DNA of 5,639 bases from UBA1367 sp040268355 (lineage in GTDB: Bacteria; Actinomycetota; Coriobacteriia; Coriobacteriales; Atopobiaceae): positions 1-5,639 of the forward strand of contig JAWRIT010000036.1 in the NCBI GenBank assembly GCA_040268355.1, written 5' to 3'. This document shows, in pieces, positions 1 through 5,601 of the stretch; the stretch's first letter is position 1; every line of letters begins with the position of its first letter. A program made the position numbers and the translations under genes. The notes beneath the pieces are model-generated. The model had not been told where the DNA came from, did not search any database, and was given only the letters and a program-made list of their open reading frames with translations.

Positions 1-100
1 GGTCGCCGCCCTCGCCCACGTCGGTGTCGTAGCCGTGCTCCAGCTTGGCCGCCACCACGTCGGCGCTCACCAGCTTCGCCGCCCGCTCCCCTGCGCTCCC
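1..100 (-). pseudogene. 5'-truncated ABC exporter ATP-binding domain fragment
   Basis: The 33 codons after the esterase stop are in the same frame and read into AAKLVSAD and then HGYDTDVGEGGD. This is the segment that precedes the LSGGQ-type signature in ATPase domains of ABC exporters (MdlB/MsbA type). The transmembrane domain, Walker A and Q-loop that should lie upstream are missing, because the esterase occupies that space. No ATG is present; a GTG at 68-70 could at best start a domain without Walker A. Homology seems to begin about base 88. It could be the remnant of an exporter gene cut by recombination, or a misjoined assembly. The rest of the domain would lie beyond the left edge, so I cannot see whether it stays open. 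Confidence 0.6.
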
Positions 101-102
101 CT
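84..102. repeat. Tandem 10-base repeat at the esterase/ABC junction
   Basis: CGCTCCCCT occurs at 84-92 and again at 94-102, giving two head-to-tail copies with a 10-base period. The second copy covers part of the esterase stop codon and the first lies where ABC homology begins. Confidence 0.7.
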
Positions 103-982
103 ACACGAAGCGCTTGAAGAAGCGGCACTCGTCGTCGTTGCACCGACGGGCGTCCTCGCTTCTCATGTCGCAGTGGAACACGTGCGGCAGCTGCTTGTCG
201 ATGCCAGCGTAGATGTGCAGCTCATGGGTCACTTCAAGCTCGCGCAGCAGCTTGGCCATCGGAAGCGCGGCATCATGGAGGAAGTCGCCGTCACAGGTCA
301 TGATGAAGGCGGGAGGAAAGTCCCCCGTGACATGCGGTGCCACGTTGACCAGGTCGAGCTCGTGCTCGTCCCCGCCATGGGGAAGGTAGTCGGCCATGAG
401 GCCACTCGTCAGGTCATTCGGGTCGCCCGAGACCGTGATCTCGAAGGCACCGCAGTTGAGCGCCACGGCCGTAGGCACAAAGCCCACAGGCGGCGCGAAG
501 TCGAACTGCTCGCGATAGGCCTGGTTGGTGCACATGTTGCAGAAGAGGCCCAGCATGTGGCCCCCGGCCGAGTCTCCCACGGCAAAGACGTGCTCCGGGT
601 CGCCCCCATAGCTGGCCACGTTCTCGACCGTCCACTGGAACACGGCGCAGGTGTCCTCCATGCTCGCAGGGAACTGGAACTCGGGTGCCAGCCGATAGGT
701 GAAGTTGACCACCACGAAGCCGCGCTGCGCGAGGTTCATGCAGTACCACTGGTAACGATCCTTGTCCCCGTACACCCAGCCCCCGCCATGGACGCTCACG
801 ATGACCGGCAGCGGAAGTTCGGCCTCGCGGGGACGGTACACGTCGAGCAGCTGCCAGTCGGCGTCCGGCCCATACGCGATGTCGTCAAAGCGCTCGATGT
901 CGTCGGGCGTGGTGAGCCCGGCGTCACGGATGTCGTCGCCTTCCTTGAACTGCCGGCGGATCATCATGGCCATCTCGTGCAT
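101..982 (-). CDS. Alpha/beta hydrolase, HSL/Aes-type carboxylesterase
   Basis: This 293-residue cytosolic enzyme likely hydrolyses a carboxylic ester of a small molecule. The oxyanion-hole motif HGGGW is at 65-69, the family-typical YRLAPE segment at 96-101, and the nucleophile elbow GDSAGG at 136-141 gives Ser138. By family alignment the acid is Asp233 (DFLHD) and the base His267 (LPHVFH), so the triad looks complete. Length is normal for the family and there is no signal peptide. AGGAGG 5 bases upstream supports the first of four closely spaced Met codons. It is the last intact gene of the run and starts 18 bases after the NuoF-like gene, so it is probably co-expressed with the redox genes. 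A cysteine group near the C-terminus (271, 281, 286) is unusual for this fold. The natural ester is unknown; acetyl-, feruloyl- or other aryl esters would all fit. Confidence 0.9.
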   Translation of the reverse strand: MHEMAMMIRRQFKEGDDIRDAGLTTPDDIERFDDIAYGPDADWQLLDVYRPREAELPLPVIVSVHGGGWVYGDKDRYQWYCMNLAQRGFVVVNFTYRLAPEFQFPASMEDTCAVFQWTVENVASYGGDPEHVFAVGDSAGGHMLGLFCNMCTNQAYREQFDFAPPVGFVPTAVALNCGAFEITVSGDPNDLTSGLMADYLPHGGDEHELDLVNVAPHVTGDFPPAFIMTCDGDFLHDAALPMAKLLRELEVTHELHIYAGIDKQLPHVFHCDMRSEDARRCNDDECRFFKRFV

Positions 983-987
983 GGGTA

Positions 988-993
988 CCTCCT
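988..993 (-). promoter_or_regulatory. Ribosome binding site of esterase gene
   Basis: AGGAGG lies 5 bases before the ATG at 982 and selects this codon over the Met codons 3, 5 and 6 positions downstream. Confidence 0.8.
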
Positions 994-1000
994 CAGTCGC

Positions 1001-1738
1001 TTACTTGCGGCGCACCGGAATGGGCTTGGGCGGCGTCTTGGGCTTCTTGGCGCCCGCACGCACCACGGCCCCCTCGGGACACGCCTCCAGGCACCTGTTG
1101 CACTGCGTGCACTTGCGCTGGTTGATAACGTGCACGAACTTCGCCTTGCCCAGAATCGCGCCGTCGTCGCAGGCCTTGAGGCAGTCTCCGCATCCGGTGC
1201 ACTTGCTTACCAGGATATGGTAGGTCTTGAAGGCCGCGCACCCTCCCGTCGGGCACTGGCGTTTGGCAAAGTGCGGCTCGATCTCGTCGGCGAACAGGTC
1301 GAGCGCCTGGAGCGCCACGCGTCCCATGGCCTTCCCCTCGTCGCAGACGGCCTGGGTCCGCATGACCGGAGCCAGGTCGCGGATGAGCGCGACGTCGGCG
1401 GGGTTGCCCCGCTTGGAGCAGGCGTCCCCGAGGATGGTGTGCAGCTGGAAGCCGCCTTCGTGACCAAAGGTGCAGGTGCACTCGGTGGCCTGTCGCAGCT
1501 CGCCGATCACGGCGTACAGGGCGTCGGCCATGCAGTCGCCCTCGGCATAGGTGCGCAGCTGTTCGGCAGACACGGTGCGCTCGTCGTCAAAGTGGTCGGG
1601 CGTGACGAAGGTCGCGTCCGGATAGGAGAGCCACACGGCCTTGAGCCCGGTGGCGTCCGCCCCAAGGGCGTCAAGCACGGCGGAGACGGACGTGGTGGCA
1701 CCGGGTGTGCCCAGTGCGTCGGAAAGCTGGTAGTCCAT
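1001..1738 (-). CDS. NuoF C-terminal-domain protein with two-cluster ferredoxin, lacking the NADH/FMN domain
   Basis: This 245-residue protein is probably an electron-transfer subunit paired with the preceding NuoG/GltD fusion. Residues 1-65 fit the SLBB-like region of NuoF (LKAVWLSYP, 32-40). Residues 66-167 follow the NuoF iron-sulfur region: GDCMADAL (67-74), a corrupted cluster motif at 86-95, the conserved late cysteine (Cys132), and CPTGGC (162-167), matching the CPAGxC-like end of HydB/NuoF proteins. A ferredoxin domain follows with CxxCxxCxxxC at 180-190 and 210-220; the first has Asp191 where Pro is usual. The glycine-rich NADH/FMN-binding half of NuoF is absent: full NuoF is over 400 residues and the start is well supported, so this is a domain-reduced form, not a window artefact. 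The tail (231-245) is basic and Pro-rich. GGAGGG 6 bases upstream sets the start, and the esterase follows after 18 bases. Confidence 0.85.
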   Translation of the reverse strand: MDYQLSDALGTPGATTSVSAVLDALGADATGLKAVWLSYPDATFVTPDHFDDERTVSAEQLRTYAEGDCMADALYAVIGELRQATECTCTFGHEGGFQLHTILGDACSKRGNPADVALIRDLAPVMRTQAVCDEGKAMGRVALQALDLFADEIEPHFAKRQCPTGGCAAFKTYHILVSKCTGCGDCLKACDDGAILGKAKFVHVINQRKCTQCNRCLEACPEGAVVRAGAKKPKTPPKPIPVRRK

Positions 1739-1744
1739 AGGTGT

Positions 1745-1750
1745 CCCTCC
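1745..1750 (-). promoter_or_regulatory. Ribosome binding site of NuoF-like gene
   Basis: GGAGGG lies 6 bases before the ATG at 1738, inside the 14-base gap after the preceding stop codon. It favours this start over an ATG ten codons upstream that overlaps the fusion gene, and supports translation from a shared transcript. Confidence 0.75.
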
Positions 1751-1752
1751 CC

Positions 1753-3876
1753 CTAGTATTCGTTCCACAAGCGCGGACGCGTGATGGTCAAACGCAGGTC
1801 ACATTGCAGACAGCGGGAGGCCTCGCAACGCGCCTCGCTCTCCGTGAACGGACACTCGAAGGGCTCGAAGCTGTCCTTGCGCTCGTCGCCAGGGACGAAC
1901 TGTGGCAACGTCGCCTTCTGGTAGAACTCCGCGGGCGCGGGACCAAGCTTCTGCTCCGCCGGCTCCGGGTCGAGCAGCTCGGCGGAGATGTCGCCGTCGC
2001 CTCCCAGGTAGCGGTCGATGGAGCTGGCAGCCACACGGCCCTGCGCGATGGCGCCGATCACGCTCTGGGTGCCGGTCACCACGTCTCCTGCCGCAAAGAT
2101 GCCCGGCTCGCTCGTCTGGAGCGTGTCGTCGGTCACCACATACGGCCCATGCGTGAGTTCGAGGCCCATGCCTGGCGTGTCCTCGGGCCGCTGCCCCACG
2201 CCAAAGATCACGTAGTCGGCGGGCAGCGTCAGCTCGCCACCCTCGACCAGCTCGGTCACGGCACGGTGGTCCTCGTCGAAGTAGAACTTCGCGATCTTGT
2301 GGATGGTCATGGAGCCGACCTTGCCGGTGCCATCATCGTTGATGGAAGTGAAGGCATAAGCGTCATGCAGCACGATGCCCTCCTCGGCGGCCTCCTCGCG
2401 CTCCTCGGCGGTGGAGGTCATCACGTCCTCGGCCTCCAGGCAGGCCACGTCGACGCTCGCGGCGCCCAGGCGCACGGCCGTGCGGGCGCAGTCATAGGCC
2501 ACGTTGCCGCCGCCCAGCACCACCACGCGACCACCCTTGACGGGCTGCGGAGCGCCTTCGCGCGCCGCCTTGAGGAAGCTGGTGTTGACGTAGACGTTCT
2601 CGAGGTCATGGCCTTCCATCGGCAGCACGTTGCCCTGGTGGGTGCCCACGGTGACGAGCACGGCGTCATAGCCTTGGCCGAGCAGCGCCTTCACGTCGGT
2701 CACGCGCTCGTTGCAGCGCAGGTCGATGCGCGGCTCCGCATCGTCCGCCTGACTGATCTCCAGGATGGTCGCGACCTCCTTGTCGATGGTCGCGTCGGGC
2801 AGGCGGTAGGCCGGGATGCCGTAGCGCAACTGGCCACCGACCTTGGCGCTCGCCTCGAACACCGTGACCTTGTGACCCTTCTCGGCCAGATAGAGCGCGG
2901 CCGTGAGGCCACCGGGGCCACCCCCGATGACGGCGACCTGCTTGCCCGTCAGCGGCTCGTGACGCACGCGGCTCTTCCAGGCACCGTCGTCGCGCACGGC
3001 GGCGGCACGCTTGAGCCGGCAGATGGAGAGGGGCTCCTGCAGGTGGTTGCGCTTGCATTCGCCCTGGCAGTCATGGGTGCAGATGGAGCCCAGGGTCTCC
3101 GGGAACGGGACCTTCTCGCGCACGACCGCCGTGGCCTTCTCCCACTCGCCGTCCTTGACATAGCGCAGGTAGCGGGGGATGTCGATGTGCGCGGGGCAGC
3201 CGGAGCGACACGGGACCACGTTGTCCTCGTGACTGCGGTTCTCGTGCACGAGCCCCACCACGTCGACGATGGAGCCCGTCGGGCAGACCTCCACGCAGGC
3301 ACCGCAGAAGCGGCATCCGGCCTCCTGGAGCGACGCCCCGTTGACGCCCACACGCATGGAGCCATCCTCGGCGCGATGGAATCCGATGGCCCCCACGTCG
3401 CGCAGGCCCTCGCAGGCACGCACGCAGCGCCCACAGCGGATGCACCGCGTGAACATGTGCGTGATGAGCGGATTGGAGTCGTCGGTGGGGACGGTCCGCC
3501 CCTTGCAGCGCCAGCGCACCGGCGAGACGCCCATGTACTGGTACATGGACTGCAGCTCGCAGACGCCGTACTTGGGACAGCCCGTGCAGTCCGCCGGATG
3601 CGTGGCCAGGATGAGTTCCATCGCCAGACGCCGCATCTTGTCGGCCGCGTCGGCCTTGGTGTTGACGACCATGCCCTCCGTCGCCTCGGTCATGCAGGCA
3701 CGAACGGGCTCGTCAGTTCCCTCCACCTCGACCATGCACAGCCCACAACCCCCCGTGGGCTCCAGGTCGGGATGTCCGCACAGGTGTGGCACGAAGATGC
3801 CGGCAGCAAGCGCGGCGTTCAGGACCGACTGGCCCTGCTGCGCCTCGACCTCACGACCGTCGATCGTAAGCCTCAT
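1753..3876 (-). CDS. NuoG-type iron-sulfur / GltD-type FAD-NAD(P) oxidoreductase fusion (StnC-like)
   Basis: This 707-residue protein should move electrons between NAD(P)H, FAD and a chain of iron-sulfur clusters in the cytosol. In order: a plant-type [2Fe-2S] domain (Cys33, 44, 47, 61); a NuoG His-Cys3 [4Fe-4S] site (His93, Cys97, 100, 106); two ferredoxin clusters (Cys145/148/151/155 and Cys188/191/194/198); a GltD-type N-terminal cluster region (Cys223, 227, 266, 270, 274, 286); an FAD Rossmann motif (GGGPGG, 318-323, Glu341); an NAD(P) motif (GGGNVA, 455-460); the second FAD motif (FAAGD, 594-598); and a C-terminal cysteine group (675, 684, 689, 692). The layout resembles StnC of the Sporomusa-type Nfn transhydrogenases. 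The start at 3876 is set by GAGGGG 5 bases upstream and by the ferredoxin fold beginning at once. The gene stops 14 bases before the NuoF-like gene, so the two products probably form a complex. The physiological acceptor is inferred. Confidence 0.9.
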   Translation of the reverse strand: MRLTIDGREVEAQQGQSVLNAALAAGIFVPHLCGHPDLEPTGGCGLCMVEVEGTDEPVRACMTEATEGMVVNTKADAADKMRRLAMELILATHPADCTGCPKYGVCELQSMYQYMGVSPVRWRCKGRTVPTDDSNPLITHMFTRCIRCGRCVRACEGLRDVGAIGFHRAEDGSMRVGVNGASLQEAGCRFCGACVEVCPTGSIVDVVGLVHENRSHEDNVVPCRSGCPAHIDIPRYLRYVKDGEWEKATAVVREKVPFPETLGSICTHDCQGECKRNHLQEPLSICRLKRAAAVRDDGAWKSRVRHEPLTGKQVAVIGGGPGGLTAALYLAEKGHKVTVFEASAKVGGQLRYGIPAYRLPDATIDKEVATILEISQADDAEPRIDLRCNERVTDVKALLGQGYDAVLVTVGTHQGNVLPMEGHDLENVYVNTSFLKAAREGAPQPVKGGRVVVLGGGNVAYDCARTAVRLGAASVDVACLEAEDVMTSTAEEREEAAEEGIVLHDAYAFTSINDDGTGKVGSMTIHKIAKFYFDEDHRAVTELVEGGELTLPADYVIFGVGQRPEDTPGMGLELTHGPYVVTDDTLQTSEPGIFAAGDVVTGTQSVIGAIAQGRVAASSIDRYLGGDGDISAELLDPEPAEQKLGPAPAEFYQKATLPQFVPGDERKDSFEPFECPFTESEARCEASRCLQCDLRLTITRPRLWNEY

Positions 3877-3881
3877 GTGCA

Positions 3882-3887
3882 CCCCTC
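3882..3887 (-). promoter_or_regulatory. Ribosome binding site of NuoG/GltD fusion gene
   Basis: GAGGGG, 5 bases before the ATG at 3876, decides the start in favour of MRLTIDG over an in-frame ATG 29 codons upstream. Confidence 0.7.
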
Positions 3888-3995
3888 TCTCTTTTCTTGC
3901 CCCCGTCCCCGTGACTGGGAAACCCCTTGCGAATCCACAGCCCGCAGATGCGGCCATCCCCAAGCCGAAAGGGAACGGGCAGCAACGAAGCGCAA

Positions 3996-4023
3996 GGCGG
4001 GACCCCCGCTCAGGGGCCCCGCC
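3996..4023 (-). terminator. GC-rich hairpin after flavoprotein gene, possible partial terminator
   Basis: On the minus strand GGCGGG (4023-4018) pairs with CCCGCC (4001-3996), and an inner CCCC/GGGG stem closes a 5-base loop, with a small internal mismatch between the two stems. It begins 26 bases after the flavoprotein stop codon. The tract after it (TTGCGCTTCGTT) is only mildly T-rich, so it may be a leaky terminator or an RNA 3'-end stabiliser that sets flavoprotein expression above the downstream genes, rather than a full stop. Confidence 0.45.
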
Positions 4024-4049
4024 AGACGCTCCTCAGTTACCGGTGACGA

Positions 4050-5588
4050 CTAGTCCCACTCGCCGTCGTCCCAATCCTCGTCGTCTCCGCCCTCGAAGGC
4101 GAGCGCCGCGGCGTTCTCGCCGGCGATGCGGCCGGAGTTCAGGCAGAAGCCCATGGTGTTGCCCGAGATGCAGAAGTTGTAGGAGTCGCCGTAGATGGTG
4201 CAGGCGTCGGTGCCGACGCAGTAGAGGCCATCGATGGTCTCGTAGTCGTCGGTCATGACCTCGAGCCGGTGGTTGACCAGCACGCCGCCCAGGGTGCCGT
4301 AGGCGCCCATGAACTGCTTGCAGCCGTAGAAGGGGCCCTCCTCCAGCGGGATCATGTACTGGCGCTCCTTCTCGAAGAGCGAGTCGAAGCCCTCGGCGCA
4401 CATCTGGTTGTACTCCTCGACGGCGGTCGTGAAGCCCTCGACGTCGATGCCGAGCTTCTCGGCGAGCTCCTCAAGCGTGTCGGCCTGGGCGATGTAGGGG
4501 TTGCCCTCGTCGTCCTTGTAGGTGTCGAGGTCAGCGTTCCACTGGGCCTCGAAGCCCTCGTAGAGGTCGTGCGGGTGCACGTGGGAGACGATGTCGGGGC
4601 CGGACTTCTTCCAGCGCTTGAGCATGTTGGCGTCAAAGATGGCGTAGCCGACCTTGCCCGGCAGGTGGTTGATGGCGTTGCCCACGAAGGTGGTGTTGAA
4701 GACCTCGTCCTCGGGCATGAAGCGCTCGCCGAGACGGTTGCACCAGTAGCAGGGCTGACGGAACGCGCCCTCGACGTAGAAGTGGTTCATGTTGTCGGGG
4801 ATCTGGTACATGAGCTCCATGCTCACCGGGGTGTGGCCCGCGCCGGCCTCGTGGCACATGTTGAAGCCGTCGCCGTCCATGCCCGGGATGGCGAAGGAGA
4901 AGAGGTTCTTGCCCCAGTCCAGGCCGATCTTGTCGTGGATCATCTTCGCGTTGTTGCCAAAGCCACCGGTGGCAACGATGGCGGCCTTGCAGCTGATCTC
5001 GATCTCCTCGCCGTCCTTGGAGACCGCCGTGACGCCTGTGATCTTGCCGTCCTCGTCCTTGACGAGGCCGGTGCCCGGGGTCTCGAGCATGAACTCGACG
5101 CCCAGCTCCTGGGCCCGCTCGGTCATGCGCTTGGTCATCGTGGTGGCCGCGCGCGGTCCGGGCTCGGAGCCGTCCTCGGGCTGCACGACATGCCAGGTGT
5201 ACTCGCCGTCGGCATAGGCCTTGGTGCGCTCGCCGGCGCGGAAGGCGGGACGGACGGAGTGGAACTGCACGCCCATGTCCTGCAGCCAGCCGATGGTGTC
5301 GCCGGACTTGTCGTAGTACGCCTTGACCAGCTTGGCGTCGACCTGGTAGTGCGTATAGAACATATGGCGACGGAACAGCTCGCCGGGGGTAAGGGTGATG
5401 CCGCTCATCTTCTGCACGGGAGATCCGGCTGCGCAGGGGCCCATGCCCATGTTGGCGGCACCGCCGGTGTTGGACGCCTTCTCCAGGCAGATGACGCTCG
5501 CGCCGTTCTCCGCCGCGGAGATGGCGGCCGCCAGGCCGGAAAGGCCCGCCGCCACGACGACGACATCAGTCTCAAACTGCTTTGCCAT
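4050..5588 (-). CDS. FAD-dependent reductase, fumarate reductase/succinate dehydrogenase flavoprotein family
   Basis: This 512-residue flavoprotein probably reduces a double bond in an organic acceptor using electrons delivered to bound FAD. The N-terminal dinucleotide fold is visible at residues 8-36 (VVVVAAGLSG, with Glu36 closing the second strand). A TGGAANMG segment at 41-48, an IVATGGFG strand at 204-211 and the C-terminal FAD motif (GTLGG at 431-435, GLYCVGTDA at 454-462, SGRIAGE at 485-491) follow the family order. No signal peptide, heme-binding CxxCH or FMN-binding domain is present, so it is likely cytosolic and needs a partner donor. The start at 5588 is chosen because AAGGAGGG lies 5 bases upstream; an in-frame ATG at 5618 has no such site. 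Oddities are Ala13 in place of the first Gly of GxGxxG, many cysteines near the C-terminal FAD motif (457, 463, 473, 482), and an acidic Trp-containing tail (499-512). The family is clear; the substrate is not. Confidence 0.9.
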   Translation of the reverse strand: MAKQFETDVVVVAAGLSGLAAAISAAENGASVICLEKASNTGGAANMGMGPCAAGSPVQKMSGITLTPGELFRRHMFYTHYQVDAKLVKAYYDKSGDTIGWLQDMGVQFHSVRPAFRAGERTKAYADGEYTWHVVQPEDGSEPGPRAATTMTKRMTERAQELGVEFMLETPGTGLVKDEDGKITGVTAVSKDGEEIEISCKAAIVATGGFGNNAKMIHDKIGLDWGKNLFSFAIPGMDGDGFNMCHEAGAGHTPVSMELMYQIPDNMNHFYVEGAFRQPCYWCNRLGERFMPEDEVFNTTFVGNAINHLPGKVGYAIFDANMLKRWKKSGPDIVSHVHPHDLYEGFEAQWNADLDTYKDDEGNPYIAQADTLEELAEKLGIDVEGFTTAVEEYNQMCAEGFDSLFEKERQYMIPLEEGPFYGCKQFMGAYGTLGGVLVNHRLEVMTDDYETIDGLYCVGTDACTIYGDSYNFCISGNTMGFCLNSGRIAGENAAALAFEGGDDEDWDDGEWD

Positions 5589-5593
5589 ACGTA

Positions 5594-5601
5594 CCCTCCT
5601 T
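5594..5601 (-). promoter_or_regulatory. Ribosome binding site of the flavoprotein gene
   Basis: AAGGAGGG sits 5 bases before the ATG at 5588 and fixes the start of the flavoprotein there, rather than at the ATG ten codons upstream. The remaining 38 bases to the window edge show no -35/-10 pair I would defend. Confidence 0.8.

Larger units (their letters stand above)
3877..4049 (-). other. Spacer between flavoprotein and NuoG/GltD fusion gene
   Basis: This is the only sizeable non-coding gap (173 bases). It contains a strong GC-rich hairpin just after the flavoprotein stop, a weak small inverted repeat (CCGC agat GCGG, 3942-3953), and the ribosome binding site of the next gene. Its frame in line with the downstream gene stays open to an ATG at 3963, but the Gly/Ala/Arg-rich translation has no family resemblance and I treat it as untranslated. 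I see no convincing promoter. Confidence 0.6.

Noticed and set aside
1001..1738. Intact NuoF (NADH-binding) subunit
   Set aside because: The length is 245 residues and the glycine-rich NADH and FMN motifs are absent. Only the SLBB-like and C-terminal iron-sulfur portions are present.
35..1756. Long open reading frame on the plus strand (573 codons)
   Set aside because: It lies antisense to the esterase and NuoF-like gene, whose motifs and ribosome binding sites are clear. The translation is low-complexity His/Gly/Val/Ala-rich with no family motifs, as expected from GC-rich codon positions.
3910..3923. CGTGACTGGGAAAC, resembling the lacZ-alpha / M13 forward primer region
   Set aside because: Only about 14 bases match and the flanks diverge at once. 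There is no other vector sequence, so chance similarity is more likely than cloning or primer carry-over.
3877..3963. 29-codon N-terminal extension of the NuoG/GltD fusion
   Set aside because: The ferredoxin fold starts at MRLTIDG and a good ribosome binding site precedes it. The extension overlaps that site and has no conserved character.
1741..4053. Long open reading frame on the plus strand (770 codons)
   Set aside because: It is antisense to the NuoG/GltD fusion, which has a full set of cofactor motifs. The plus-strand product has no recognisable domain and is a composition shadow.
4050..5588. Exported fumarate or urocanate reductase with covalent FMN or heme
   Set aside because: There is no signal peptide, no FMN-binding domain with a DGxSGAT-like site and no CxxCH heme motif, so it is treated as cytosolic and FAD-only.
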